Shown: piece after piece, positions 1 to 14,330 of the stretch
How positions within the stretch are numbered: the first letter of the stretch is position 1
How the letters are laid out: each line of letters begins with the position of its first letter
NCBI GenBank assembly: GCA_013396635.1
Contig: WBMW01000795.1
Coordinates: 633,158-697,157, forward strand
Reading direction: 5' to 3'
DNA length: 64,000 nucleotides
Origin: Penelope pileata
Taxonomy: Eukaryota > Chordata > Aves > Galliformes > Cracidae
Made by a program: the position numbers and the translations under genes
The notes under the pieces: model-generated
Databases searched by the model: none
What the model was told of the DNA's origin: nothing
The model's input: the letters and a program-made list of their open reading frames with translations, nothing else

Positions 1-2629
1 GATTGTTCTGAGATTATAATAGAGTCTTTACTCCACCTCATATAGGCTCAGCTCAAGAAGGTTTTATTCACGTGGTACACCAATGTGTAAACAAAAGGAA
101 TAAGTGTTTGAGACATCTGAAGGGAAAAATTCTGATGAAGAAAGAGTTAATGACAAAAACAGCATCTCATCCTATATGGTTCTCATCTTTTATGGTTGTA
201 TGTCTTCAACAATAAGAAAAGGGACAGCAAAAAGTTGAGGCTCCTATAGAAATCTGTACAATATCTTCCCTCCCCATGACAAGATCAGTTGTTCTCTGCC
301 ATCTTCAAGTGATCATAATAGACACAGACCAGGGGAAAAAATGATCCTCCCAGCTTGAAAACCTGTATTTTATCACTTTAAGATTGGCTTTAGAAAGAAA
401 CATAATAGGTTGGAACAAGTAACAAGTTCTTGTAATCAGCTCCAGCCAGTGAGACCCTGTGCAGGCCCAATAGGCTGAGGAGAAAACACTAATGACCTGG
501 CTGCAGACCAAGACCAAAAGACATATACCTTTTTATTGCATGTGACATAAAGCTAATACAATGTTTTAGAGATGGTGTTGAACCAAAACATTGGCTCTAT
601 GCCACATTTGAGCTTACAAAACATTGGAATCTAAAGTCAGAATTAAACTCTGAAATTTATGGCTGTTTTTTATTGGTATGTTGGAGAGAACAAAAATCCC
701 AGCTATAAACCACTGAGCACTGGAAGAAAGTTATCTACCAGATCAGGACCTTGACTCTGCATCTTGCATATACCTCAAAGTTTGCTTGTTTTCCCGTATG
801 AGAGTCATCTTGGCTCTGTGTGTATTGGTAAATTAAAGGTGCCTGGGACAGTTCTATGGCACTGAGACCAAGCCACAGGTAAGAGTGTGTCCACATCATT
901 AAATACATTTACCCTCCAAAACTGGATGGCTGTGTCCCAATCTGTCCATTTGAAATGATTCTTACACTTCTGTGGGGATGCTTGCCCAACTCACCCTTGG
1001 GAAAGGACCTGGCTAACCCCACCTGCTGAGATAAGCATGTGGCTGCAAACAGCGCATGTGGATCAAATAAGCAAAACTGCCCTGAAACACATCCTGTTAA
1101 AGAGGAAGATGACCATAGACCAGAGTAAATGGTAACCAAGCAATTACAAAGAGACTTTTGAAACAAAGTAGGAATCAGCCTGAAAGAGAGGAATCTCACT
1201 TTGTATGGGGGAGCAGAGATTTGAGGTGGAAACAGCAGCAGTCAAAACCTGGTGTCACATCTCAAGAGATGTCCTGTGACAACTTGTGCTAACCTCTGAA
1301 CTGTGTGTGGGTATTGTCCAGGAGAGTGCTGGCTTGTGAGGCAGGACCAGGAACTAGTCTAACACATCTAACAGTATGGACAACCCAACTGCAGTGCCCA
1401 GGAAAGGTTATTGGCTTTATTTAATTTACCAGTACTGATGGAGTCTATATTTATCTCATGAGAGAGCTAGTATCCTATGTGCCATATATACTTCACTTGC
1501 TCCTTTGGAGATATTCTCCTCCTAAGTACCAGGAAAGATTTTGTGTCTGTAAGATTAATGCAAAATCTTGAAGAGGTAAGGAAACCAGGAACACCTTTCC
1601 ACTTAAGTGAACTGTAGCAATTGCTGTGGGAATTAGCATCAGCTGGTGAGCAGTTTGAGAGAGGCATTTACATCGATAATTCACCTTCCCATCCTCACAA
1701 ATTCTTTTGTGTTTCTTTATTTACTTGTTTTTACTTTAAAATTGTAATTGCTAGTTTGGGCCCTGCACTGGCATGGCAGCAGATAGAAGTTCAGGTCCTC
1801 AGAGATGAGTCCACTGAGTGGACAGCAGTGTAAACTTTGTGAAGTGGGCCTGAGCAGGTGCCTGAAACCTTGGTACAAGTCAGTTGCAGGCAGACTGGAG
1901 AGTCCTGTGGGCCTGACCTAACACCTAGTAAAGACATTGGAAATTATCCTGCTTATTCCACTGAGTTTCACAGGTCTTTTTTGATATCTGTCTCCTTTTC
2001 TTCTCTATTGTGATTAACATAGAGTGCATGAAAAGAAGAAATGTTTAAGTATGAGCATTCTCACATGAAGACCAGTATTTTCATTTCTTTTCCTGGGGGA
2101 TAGGAAGCCAGCAAGATGCCTTTTCAAAGGGCTTCAGCAGCAATTGCTGCTCTTCAGCCCCGTCAGTGGAGCACAAGGCTGTGCAGGAACTCCCAGGCTG
2201 GCTGTGAAGGAAAGTGTTTTGACTGGCCTAATATTTGTGGCTGCTTTAATTGTATGTGATGTGGTGCATTAGAGTAACAGTCATTAAGTGTAGAACAACA
2301 CTCATAAAGTGCACTGCAATATTTTATAACTGAATATTCTCAGCAGAGATTCAATGCAGTCTAAGAGAAGCAGGAAGAATAAAACCCTACCTTGCATACA
2401 TGTTATTGCCCTTCTATGGCACATGAAACCACAGAAAGATCCTCCTATTCAGAAAACTAAAAAATGAGGTCCTCAAAATTATGACATATTCACTAATGTT
2501 AAAAGTATTAGTGCTGAATTGAAATCACTTCACATGTTATCAGTGACTGTATTGTCAAGTCTGCTTTGGCCTACAGTCTGACCTAAATTCTTTCCATTCA
2601 TTCTCTTAATAAATTTAAGGCTAGCTCTA

Positions 2630-2790
2630 CGAGGGGATTTAGGTTTGACATCACCACACCCAACTCGCTGCCTGCATCCAGATCCTCGAAGTAACTACTC
2701 ACCTAATGGCCGCTGTGGAGCACAGCTCCCATTTAAATTAATGGGAGAGTTAGGCTCCTAAATTGCTTTCTAATGCACACATTTAATTGC
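2630..2790. repeat. Possible ancient amniote interspersed repeat fragment
   Basis: The stretch contains 'gatttaggt' and then 'gggagagttaggctcctaaat', which resemble the 'gggagttaggtgcctaaat' core I recall from an old repeat common in turtle, crocodile and bird genomes. The match is from memory and short. Boundaries are approximate and no target duplication is visible. It could be chance. Confidence 0.35.
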
Positions 2791-3818
2791 CTTTAGTGAG
2801 TATGCTGTAACTTATGGAGAAAGGACACAAAGAATGCAAGTGAGAGGATATACCATGACAGTAAAGTCACAGCTAATTCTTGAAGTGATATCATCCTCAA
2901 AACAGTAATGGTTAGCAAATGCTTCGGGCTTTGTCTGGAAAGCAGTTGGACACTTCCTCACATGGCAAATGGGGGAGAGCTGGAGCCTCGTCTGGGATTC
3001 TCAAAAGACCACTGACTGAGTGGGGACGTACCTACAGTGTTCATTTGGAAAAGCAGACATCTCTCCTGTTCAGCAGGCTAAGCAGTTATCTTCAGCCTAT
3101 GCAACATTAAATTTAATAACCCAAGTCTTCTTTTTAAATAGAGGTCTCTAAATCACTTAATTTAGCAAAAAGTGATCATCCTACTCTTTTTGTTTCAAAT
3201 TATGGCCTGCGGTGGCAGCATTCATGTTTCATGTTATGCATTAGCCTGAATGACAATCCCCACTCTCCAGACAATTCCTTCATTTCAGCAAAAGATCACC
3301 TACTAAAAAATGCATCAAAAGTCCAGACCACAGTGACCAACACCAAGTCTGTCGCTCCAGCTGCATGTTTCTGCACTATGCAACAGAGCCAGACTTCTCT
3401 CTCTGAACCGTGACTCCTACCTTCTTGTCACAGTGGCTCAGCTGCAAAACTGCCTTGCAAATGGGATTCAAAGCCTGTGAGTTTGAACTCAGCAAACTGG
3501 AGGGAGCCTAGAGCCCAGGTTTCCCATTTATGGATGAATACTGCAACCTGTAGACAGATAAGCAAAAAGTTTCAAGTTTCCTTTTAAGAGGAAGGCTGTT
3601 AATAAGGAAAAACAGAGACATTCAGCACTCAGGTAGACAATAAGGCTTTGGAGAAGTACAGGGGCCTGGACTTGACTTCAATCAGCATTTAAACTTTCTG
3701 GATCTTTGTTTTTCAGACTTTATATCCTTTAATGAACTTGTTTAGAATCTTAGATGATTAAACGGATGTTATTAGTATACTTATGTTCAAGGCATTTATT
3801 TAGGTGTGTAAGTTTGGA

Positions 3819-3912
3819 ACTTACTCAACTTGCCTTAAGTTACACAGAAAGGTCTATGAAAGAGCCAGGAGTTGAATACGGAGCTCCACGGGTCCTGCAG
3901 AGTTACTGGCTT
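3819..3912 (-). repeat. MIR SINE relic (probable)
   Basis: On the plus strand the order 'acttgcc', 'gttacacag', 'agagccaggagttgaata' follows the reverse complement of the MIR core, where 'acttgcccaaggtcacacag' is followed by 'gcagagccgggattcgaac'. MIR is a tRNA-derived SINE that spread before the bird-mammal split, so the strong divergence fits. It is non-coding. Boundaries are approximate. The assignment rests on the recalled consensus. Confidence 0.5.
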
Positions 3913-6900
3913 CATTCTTAGCTGAAGTAGAGGAGAACTTGCGTATTTATTACATTTTTAAATTCTGTTGCTTTTTCTTTCCTGGATTCCTGGGTTTGTG
4001 GGTTGGTGGCACAGTAACCATTTGCTAATATTTATTCATTATATTTTCAAAAAAAAAGAAACAGAAGGTGTCTGGAAAATTTTATTTGATTTTATCTTAT
4101 TTGAGGTCAGAGATCCATCTCCTAGATATTTGGCTTGGCAAAGCTAAGCAAGTACTGTCATCTCCAGCTTAGAACCACAGTTCTCCTTCTCAAAATCTTG
4201 GAAAGTTATATGGTACAATCTCATCAAAACAGGACTTTTCCTCCCTCCTCCCCCCAACACATGATTCTCCTTCTAGGAGTTCAGCTGCCTGTGATCCCAG
4301 GCTTAGTTTTGATACAGCCCAGCTGTGCAACCTTAGCTGAAACTTTAGACAAAATGCTAAGTTATGAGAAAGAATTGTGAGAAAGTACATAAACTATTAT
4401 CAACCTAAAGGTAAAACTGGAAGCAGAGGTAAGATTATTGAGACAGGAGCAGGTAGCAGCTAAAGGGTTCAAGAGCAGCAAATGGTGATACTTTCCACCT
4501 GACAGATGACATCCTGGCCAGCGGTGTCCTACTGGGAGTCTTACTGGGGGTGGTGGGCATGCCAATGCTTAACCTTGTACCAAATGCTAATGATTAGCTC
4601 CTTACAGTCTAGCTATTTTGTGCACTATCCAATTCATAATTGTTTTGCTTTTTTTTCCTCTTTGCAGAGCCTGTCTCTTTGTACATGACAAAAGTTGCCT
4701 GAACAAAGAGAGCCAGGGGACAGAGTAACAACCAGTAAAAACACGGCTCTGTACTGCTGCATACTAACACAGAGTTATATAGCATTTCACAGAATGCATT
4801 TAAATCATTAGGGGTATTTTTATATTTCAAATTTCCTTCCCAGGAGCTGTTGCACTTAAGAAGTGCTGCTTATAATGGGTTAGAAATCTATAGCTGCCTA
4901 ACTGGAGACACATGCCAGTATAATTTCGCAATGTAAAGGAGTGGGAAGTGTCCTAGAGGAGTTCAGTGTTTGAAAAGAAAAATATTGAGATCAACACAGC
5001 TCTCTCACGAGCAAAACTTACACAAACATAGCAGAGAAAAGAGGTTACCGAGACACGTTCTTGCTTTATTTTTGCTAGCATGGGTAGGGAAGTGTCTAAG
5101 AAACAACCCTGCTCCTGTAGTGTGGGACTGCGAAATACCCCTAAAGCTGACAATTGAAATATTTCTTACAATGGTTAAACATTATCTTCTACATAACTGC
5201 CTGTAGAAGTGTGATGGTTCTTAAAGTCTATATGAGCTGGCTCAGCATTTCTCAAAGCTGGGCATGCAACTTAGGAGGCAAAAATCCTGATATACTAAGA
5301 ACTGCTGACTGGAGAAAGGTAAACTTTTCAAATTTGAGAATGTCTAAAATTAAAGATAAAAAATTTTGTCATTAATGTGAAATTTTATTTTATTTTGCTC
5401 TATTGGGTAAGAAACAGCATAAGGCAATGTTATTAGTACAAAGGTTTAAAAATATGTCTTGTAATTATTGGCATGTGTGAAACTGTCAGAATGTTCTCTC
5501 CCTTGATGTCATGATAGTAGTGTTTGGATCTTAGTATACATTCTGCCTTTCTCAGCCGTTTATTCTTTTTTTTTTTTTAATATTACTTTCTTTCAGTATA
5601 ACCCCAATTGCCTAACATAGAAGATATTGAAATAAAGTAGTGTGGAAGCCGAATACTAATGTGTTGGGCCTTTTATTTACAAGCTCCAAGCTTCTTCAGA
5701 TATTGGTTTTATTCCTGTATAGATGTGAACTTTTCAACTCAGATAGTTTTGCAAAGAATTTTTTAAAAAAAGGACAAAAATTGCCAGAAGAAACATATAT
5801 CTTCAAGTCATTCATGTTCTGGCATATAAGTCCCACAACATAATCATTATTTTATATTGTTCCCTTTATTTTCTTCTTTTTGTTTCTACGTTTGACTGAT
5901 TATGTCCATGGAAACTAGCCCTAATTGTAGCTTTACAGGCAGGCCATGTTTTCCATCATTGGCACATACTGATGTAACTCACTGGGGAGCAACACAGGAC
6001 CAAGCTGCTGTTTTCTGTTATGCTGCAAATCGGAGCAAGATTGGTATTTCTGATGAATCATTTTTGCAAGTGGCCTACCAATTCCCTGCCAGATTATCAT
6101 ATAATAAATAAAAGCATCACCAAAAATAGTAGGCTCAGCAGTAAACAAAGGAAAAAAAAAAATGGAAAAAATATAAAGGATGGCCTTTCAAGGAAGGTGT
6201 TTTCAAGTTTGCATGTATTTTAGTGGTCTTCATGACTGAGCCTCATTTTAACAATAAAAAGCCTGAGTATTTTGTCTGTAGTTGCAGAGCACACACATCA
6301 TCCCTCCTTTCATCCCTGACCCAGGTCCATGATGTGGGGCCTGTAACACATCTAGGAAGGCTGCTACAGAGATGCATGGATCATTCTGGTGCTGCAAGGA
6401 TGCCTCTGAATCACCCTTCACTGGATGAGCAAGTGAGGTCCATGAAATTTGCTGGGACAAAAGACCAAAGCCCTGGCTCGGGGCTGGGGTCAGAGAGCGC
6501 TCTGAGAGAGCTCCCCCTCCCCTCAACCTTGTAGCTACCTACCACAGAGAGAGATATTTTGGGGTGGAGGTGAGCCAAGCTGCCTGCTCAGGAGCCAGCA
6601 CTCGCTCCACAGCTGCTGCGGTTGGGGAGGCTGCAGGCCCCCAAGCAGCCGCCTGCTGTGCTCAGTGGGAGGGCAAAGGAGGTTTCATTCACAGGCGCTG
6701 CTGAAAGTCACGTTTGTGTTACACTACAGCATGGGCTAGCTCGTAGTAGGGCAGCACTGCCTCACTTCTGCATGGCCAGGCTGAAAGAGCTCACATCTGT
6801 GCTGGTACCAACCTTGGTACCAGGTTAAGTATTGGGGTAGCACCTTTACACTTTAGCCTGTGTTTTGACTGTGAAAATCTGCCCTAAGCCATCTGTGACA

Positions 6901-8303
6901 CCTTCCCTGTCACTGTTTTCTAGCTGAATCTGTGAAAACATCAAGCATAACCTGGGCAGGAGCTTGTTTGGTGCCTGCAAGCCTCAGCAGCAGACCGCCT
7001 GCGCTGCCCTGCCACAACGGTAACACTCCAGGCAATTTTTTTTTCAGCTCACTGGCCAGAAGCATCACAGTCAGCATTTTGCTAGGATCCCCCACTGCAG
7101 GCTGCTTTAGCATCTGGTGCTTCCTCAGAGATCTTTGTGCTAGAACGGTCCCATTGCTAAGGTGAACAAATCAATTTTTCATTTCACAATGCTACTGATA
7201 ACGAGCTTTGCTGTCTCCTGGCTGACGATGGTCTAGAGAAACAGTTGGCATTGTCTTTTTAACTTCTTGTTGACTATTGCTTTGGTTAATCCCTGTTCAT
7301 TTCTTTAAAGCCAAAGGGCCAAAAAGACAATGAATGTTTCTTAAGATGAATGGGGAATTCCAGCTCTTGTTGGATGGTGCCAAAACTAAATTAGCTAGAG
7401 TATTAACATTTCAGATCCCTCACTGATGAGTGTTCTATGCACAGACAGATAAGATGAGCCTTCTATCAGTACGGTTTTGATTTCTGACCTTTTTCAACTT
7501 GATCTATTCTGATATTTTCTATTAATAAAAAATAGGATGTTCTGGGCAGCTGCTTAGTGTGACAAAAAAGGCCAGTGGCTTCATCTTGCAGACATCCGCC
7601 AGTCGTTTTCCAGCAAGATTGTTTTTCAACCGCTTGGCATGTAAATACAGTGACATAGCTGTATTGAAACCTGACAAATCCATAGCAAACTGTTTTAAAG
7701 TCTGATGGTGTTCAAAGCTTCACTGACAAAAAGATTTTCGACACAAAAATTAGTATTGTGCAGTGATGTAGGAGGTCAAGGACTGCAAAAAACGATAGCA
7801 AAGACTCACAATTGGAGATGTAATTAGTTTTTAAGTAAACCAAAAGGACAAAGTTTGCTCAGAAAAAGCCATCACTGAACACATTCAGTCAACACAATGA
7901 AGACGTTCTTATCACAGACTGGTTGCATGAAGGAACAGAAGATGGCCTATCAGCCAAGACCTTCTACCTCCTCTCCCACCTCTGTGCTTTGAAAAAGATA
8001 CAATGTGAATCCTCAGTGATGGAAAATCAGGAAAGATGTCAACAAGTGGCTGAAGTTTTTTACCAGAACCACACTCGGGGGGCTTACCTTCCTGTGTGTG
8101 TAGAAGGCAAGCAGTTTCTGCCACAGTTTATTGCTGAATTGGCTCATTTTGATGGACAACTTCGTTTGATATGGAAAAAACTATCCCTAAACATAGATCG
8201 TAATGAGTTCTTCACAATCTGAACCCTGCTTTGGCATTGGTTATGTTCTGTCCTGTACTCTTCCTGGGATGAAGAGTCTTTTCATCAAATGGCTTAATAT
8301 TAT

Positions 8304-8432
8304 ATCATAGAATCATAGAATTATTTAGGTTGGAAAAGATCTTCAAAATCATGAAGTCCAGCCATCAACCTAACCTAATGAGCCCCATGACTAAACCATG
8401 TCCATTAGCACCACGTCCACACATCTGACTCA
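8304..8432 (-). mobile_element. CR1 LINE 3'-end fragment
   Basis: The piece opens with 'atcatagaatcatagaatt', the reverse complement of the CR1 3' octamer tail, followed by 'taggttggaaaagatcttcaaaatcatgaagtccagccatcaacc' in divided form typical of the avian CR1 3' UTR read backwards. Only about 130 bp remain, so this is a strongly 5'-truncated copy without coding sequence, the usual outcome of CR1 target-primed reverse transcription. The inner boundary is approximate. I see no target duplication, as is normal for CR1. Confidence 0.85.
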
Positions 8433-11400
8433 AATATCCCTTCATGCCAACCCAGTGAAAGACAGGTGTGTACTGTCTGTTCTGCTTCCGTTGTGTGTCT
8501 TCTCAACCTCATTTTTGGAGTCTAAAAATCCAGAGCATTGCATTTTTCTTTCCTTTAACGTGTTTTGACTAGTCAAATCAATTTTCCTAGGGACAAACTG
8601 TTAATCACTGAAAGCTGTATTTCTCATCCTTCACTCTGGTTTCTTGCCTGCCAAATGGGACAGGACAGCAGTGTGGCCAAAAGGCTCCTAAAGACCATTC
8701 AACTATGTTTTTAAATGATTGCTTACAGTATGATGAATTTCACAGCTATTAAAAACCCAAAACTTTCCAACAGAGAGGTGGGACTAGCCTTAGACTAGCT
8801 TGCCTGGGGAAGAGATGGACAGTTCACCAGCAACAGTCTGTAGATGCAAGTTAGATGAATGTCTGTCAGGAACAATGTAGGCTTAGTGTTACCTCAGGGT
8901 TTGAAGGGTGACCTAGAGACCTCCCACGGTTCCCATAGCTGTCTCTGTCTGCCCACTGGAATATCAGGACCTTCCTCGTCTCACAAGCTGCATGCCACTA
9001 TGGCCATAATCTCATTAACCTGATGCTCTGCTTATTCATAGGTGAATTTACAAACTTTTAATTTTATGGATGCCTTAACAGCCTTGAATAGAAGCATTTT
9101 GGCGTCTCCTTACTGTGTGACAGATTTTGCCACAGAGACCACGAGAATTGGATAGGTAGCCTCTATTCGAATGCCAAGTCTAAACTGCAGTGAAAACATC
9201 TGTTTTAGCTTGACTCTTCCAGGTGGGAATATTGTTCCTAGCACTTTTGTGAAACTGCTAACACTGAGTTTGAGTTTTTAATGTTAGAAATGCAAGTAAA
9301 CAAGTCATAGAATATAATTCAGTATAAGTTGTCCTGGTACCTCCCATCTAGGTCAGTTTGTCAAGGGCTGAAAATTATGAGAACCATTCCCAAAGCAAAC
9401 TTCATCATGGCACAAAATACAATTTCAAATTCCACCTTTACAGGAACAAAAGCATCAGATTTGAAACCACGTCTTAGGTCTGTTAGTTATGAAGCAATAA
9501 TGACAGTAGGGCCCAAAAACTGTCTTCTTCCTAAACTCTATTCCAGATCCCTCTGCCCTCAGCATTGTTGTGTTCACCAGGTCAGCTGGATTTTCAGGAT
9601 GCTTGCTCTTCTTATGGATACAGTCTCCCATGACTACTTTTATACTCGGCCAGACCTGAATGTGGGTCTCAATGCACAATACTTTTCTTTCTCTCTCTCA
9701 CATATTCTTTAGCAATTTAGAACATGTTCATTTTTATATTATCTGCATCACTTGTAGCCTTTGTAAAGTGATAATAAATAGTAAAGCACCACTACAGGGA
9801 CTAGAAATGCCATGGTAAAAAGTCATTTAAAATTATGAATGTGTTGGACTGGGAAGAGCTTTGCACTTACTGTTACATCTAACTTTTCCCCTCATGCTGG
9901 GAAGTTAATAGATAGAAACCTGAGTTGCAGAACTGGCTCCAAACAACATCTCCAAAACTCAGTTATCTGGAAGAAAGTCTCTTGCCTCAGTTTTGAACAG
10001 CAGATATAAATCAGTACACATCCACTGATTTCGAAACTTCTGTTCTTGGTTTATGCCAGCTGAACTATGGCCCATTTTGAGACTAGCCATCCTTCATCAC
10101 AGTAGGCAGCAAGCACACAAGGCACATTCTTTTCTCTTGTGTCCACCACCCCCAAAAATGGGTCCAGTGAATTTAGGAACTAGTTTTGGAATGAATTCAT
10201 TTGGGAGACTGAAATTTTTCAGGAAAAAGCGTGGCTGCATGCATAACACTTCTCTCTGGTAGGAAGCAAGTACTTTATTAATATGTCTCAACCTACTGAC
10301 AAGTTCCCTGACACATTCCATAAAAGCTGCCTAAGTATTTTTGACTTCTGTTCAAAATGGTTACATTAAGGATTATGCAAAATTGAAGAGCTCTTTTTAT
10401 TCTTGTTTTTCAGTGACATGGAAAAATGGAAAAGAGAATTAATTTTTCTGACAATGGTAGAAGAGTAAACATGATTCACTGTTTTCAAGGAGTTAAAGAG
10501 TAGTAACTGCTACAGTCACTTACTCAACAAGTATTCTGTGTTACTTGAAAATATGTTCTGCATAATCAGTAGTCTGCAATTCTGAGAAATTGATTAGTTA
10601 AACAACTTTTTCTTTTTTTTTCATCATAAGAGTCATCGCCTTGTAACTTTCTCTGTTTTGTTTTGTCTGTGTTTTCCTATTGGCAACTTCAGTTTTAGTT
10701 GCCAGGTTTTTACCAATTTGCTGAAATGGTTCCAACAAAATGTATACTTGATGCCTACTCTTGCATTTGTGATCTTTCACCCTATTCCCAGGATTATCCA
10801 GACTCATGTCTCAGTTACAAAATTAATGCTGCTCTTTTCTTCCCAGTTCTTTAGCAATGCAAGCCAACGACAATGATGTGTTGGATGTCACAGACATGTA
10901 ACTCACACACCGATCTGGACTCTGGACTATTTGCACAAAACGTGACTGTGCAGAAACACGTTCATTGAATGCATATTAAAAGCACTTGCTGTGAAGATGA
11001 AGGATCTGTAGTTAGTTCATGGAGCAGCTGTTTTCAGTCTCTATTTCCTTCACTTGTATTCATGTTAGAAACTTGTCTCTTCTGTTGGACTTTATTTTTT
11101 TTTTTGCATACCCTATGCATATATATAAGTATTCATTTTCCATTTTCACTGACACAGGCCCACTACTGAAAAGTATCCTGCATTTTCTCTAGGCGAAGAA
11201 TTCTAGCACATGGTTATATTATCCCATATAAATAGAGAGAATAATAAAATTATCTGCCTGGATTTTAACAAAAAAAGCTTAAGTAAATAAAGTAATTTCT
11301 GCTAAAAATCACATCTAACCCACACACCTAGCTGCAGATGTGTAGTTTCATAAGTCATCTGTTTTTCTAGTAATTTAAGGATCCAACTTGGAGGGAGTTT

Positions 11401-13820
11401 CTCACTTAGATGAATACTCTGAGGTAAACATGATATGAAAAGCAAAAAAGTAGGTTAAATTTTTACTGAGCTATTGCCTTGAATGTGTTGATCTCTTGTA
11501 GAGGAACCTCTGTAGCACTACAAAAAGAAGGCTACAATCCTTCCTGGAAGTAGCTGCACTTGTTTCAACAGAGCTGCCCCAGGGATCTGCTTGGCCCAGG
11601 AGGTGTGCTTTCCATGCAGATAGCACGAACTCTGCAATTAGTTTTGTCATCAGTTCATTTCATAATGGCAAAAGATTTCAGGCTCATGGGAGAAAAGTAA
11701 AGGCTGTTGCTGAGCTGGAGAGCCTTTCCAAGAAGTTACTGTAAGGGCACAAGTATTCAATACTTCCAGGCAAAGTAGGGCTCTCTCAGGGAACAAGAGC
11801 CTGGGCCTACAAATGTATTGTTTTTCCTTTCAAAAAGTCATTATTCTTTGGCGTAATTGCATTAAAATCAAGTTTGAGGCTTTCACCTCTGAGTTCAAAT
11901 TTTAGCTCTACCTCCTGCAGGAGATTTGTAACCAGACCCAATCAGATTGTCTGGAAGCCTCAGTGTGTGCCTCTGCTTCATCCCTGCAGGGGAGCAGCTG
12001 TAGGTAGGGACTGATGAACATGACTTTTTTAAGGTTTACCTAGATTACCAGAGTCAAATGGCTTTTAGTTGACTTACTGCCTGCTTGAATCAACAGTCTC
12101 ATTTACCATCCTTCACTAAAAGATTTAGGTATCCCAAACAGCGTAAGCTACGCTAGCCCGTCTGCCAACAAGGAAGTGGAGGACAGTCAAAGTAGCCAGT
12201 GAGAAATGTCAGACCTTATATATAATATACACCCAATCCCTAGCCAAGATTCAGAGAAGGATGAAAAAAACATGGCTAATTCCAAATGTGCTTCTTTCCT
12301 AGAGTCATCTGCCTAAAATAGAGAAGTCCTTTCTTGCTAAAAATGAGGAGGAGAAATACTTTCCATGTTTGAAGTAGCCTAGTTGTTTGGAAGAGCTCAC
12401 CTGAGAAGTGAGATATGAGTATTGAAATTCCCCCTTTCAGCCTTTCAGCTGACTGAAGTGGAGAAAGGAAAGTGGGTATTCAGTCTGGAATGTCTCCCAG
12501 GATGACAGTTTATTCACCAGTATAAAGTATTCCGAGGTGGATTTTTCCATGTATCTCTTGTATTGATGCAGTTTGTCTTTTGTACGAGCAATTGAGTACT
12601 CACTAGCCCAGGGATCTAAGGCCTTCTCAACTCTTCCGTGCAAGTGTCCTCGCACAGGTTGTAATGCAGGTAAAAAGAAAGGGAATGCTTAATTATGGTG
12701 TGCCACACTGAGGTATCTTCCTCTGGATTATTAAGAGGCACAAAAAAGTCTAGCTGTAAATACACTCCTGAGAAGTGACAAACAGCCATGTTAGCGTCAA
12801 TTTGATAACACCACTGTTTTTCACACTGTGACCTGGAGATGCTGGTGCTGATGCCCCTTATTCACGACTTATTTTTTGGTCAAGGAGAAAAGAGCGCTGA
12901 ATTTCCATTCTGAGAAGATCAGAGGATTTCAAAAGAAGAAAACAGCTCAATTGTGAGAAAGTGACTATAATTCAGTTCATTACAAAGAAGTAATATCTCA
13001 GCCTAATATAAGAAAATTCTTAGAGTTCATAAATTACGTATTTCAATTTTAGTAGGTTAAGTGAACTTCATTGCAGAATATTAAAGAACTGGCTGGAGCA
13101 ATCTCAGAAGCATTAGCAGTAACAGTTAAGAAATAGTGGAGAACAGACAAAGTACTGGAAGGCTAGAAAATGTGATATTAATTTTTAATTTCAGTACCCA
13201 AGAAATATTGAAAATAATGAACAGACCTTCAAACAAATAAGGATGGGTTTGCTGCATTTTGTTCAAATTTACAGGAATGACAGCAAACTAAAATATCAAC
13301 TGATTCAATATCACAGCTTGATAATTTGAATGATGCATCCAAACCGGTAGAGGCAGATATCGCTTTCAGCCATTTGCAGTCTGCAAAGTTCATCGTGCAC
13401 TTGTGGAAGTTCATCACTTTCATAAACAATCAGCAAAGGTAGATGCATGCAAAAAGACATTTATGAAAACTGCAGAAATCCATTAAACAGAATCTGGACT
13501 ATAAAAGTATTTGTTAGTAGTTCAGGATAAGTGAAGAGGCATGGGATGTACTTGGTTGGAGGAAGCACTGAGGGGAACACACACAGGAGGATGGATTTTT
13601 TGCAGTCAGCAATTTAACAATACTAGGGAGAACCACTAGAAGAAATAAGTGGTCTTTCAGAGTATTGTAACTGTGGTGCTATTTTTAAGCTGTTTTCCCT
13701 GCATGGAATCCAACAACATGCTTGACTAGAAAAATAGTCTTTATTTGAAGGTATAAAGAGATGGAAAATCCACTGCTACTTTTGTAATTTTCTCTAATGG
13801 TTTAACATTCTCAAGATTCA

Positions 13821-13882
13821 GAAAACAAAACAAAACAAAACAAGAACAACAAACCAAACCAAAACAGACCAAAAAACCCACC
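13821..13882 (+). repeat. AAACA-type A/C-rich low-complexity tract
   Basis: The tract begins 'gaaaacaaaacaaaacaaaa' and degrades into AACC and AAAC variants. It is a simple repeat rather than a gene. Confidence 0.85.
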
Positions 13883-13989
13883 AACCTTCCTCCTATTCTC
13901 CATTATTTCCAATCTAAATTTGTGTGGATACGATTTTCAGCTCTTCTTTCTTTTTTCACAGTAGTTTAAGGAAGCTTTGCGTGATTGGC

Positions 13990-14008
13990 ATTTATTTATT
14001 TATTTATT
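13990..14008 (+). repeat. (TTTA)n microsatellite
   Basis: About four and a half uninterrupted ATTT units are present. The tract is short and probably only weakly polymorphic. Confidence 0.85.
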
Positions 14009-14330
14009 GCAGAAGTGTGGGTAAATTATTGTTTTTCTCTTTGATAAGCAAGCAGAGGAATTCTTCCTGGCAAAGTCTAATCCCTGTCTTTCTGGTGGGT
14101 CTTTTCTTTTTTTCTTTCTGTCCAAGCTCTTGACATCCTGTTAAAACTACAGTTACTAGAAGTGGGTATAATATTATAGTATCTTCCTTCCAGTAGTGAA
14201 ATACAAAAGTTAATTTGCCTCTCAACTCCTACTCACTGACTGCCTATTTATTCAGTCATGAATTGCAAAGAGAGGAAGTGATCTCTTGCATCATGAGTCT
14301 GGCTCCCTGCTGCTTTAATTGCCTAACAAT

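Larger units (their letters stand above)
1..8303. other. Mostly unique AT-rich DNA, no gene recognised
   Basis: No exon, RNA gene or young transposon is recognisable here. Open frames are short and overlap on both strands, for example about 96 codons on the minus strand at 909-1199 and opposing frames of 103 and 92 codons around 6223-6534, as expected by chance. Bases 6290-6830 are visibly richer in G and C than their surroundings but poor in CpG, so they do not look like a CpG-island promoter. The frame ending at 8222 stays open for about 128 codons from 7839 without resembling a known protein. Two old repeats inside this interval are listed separately. Confidence 0.6.

Noticed and set aside
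6223..6534. GC-richer patch with opposing open frames as a CpG-island gene start
   Set aside because: CpG dinucleotides are sparse, frames are open on both strands as expected from GC-rich sequence, and no exon structure is evident.
11880..11975. Possible third MIR fragment
   Set aside because: Only one short stretch resembles the MIR core and the following order does not hold convincingly.
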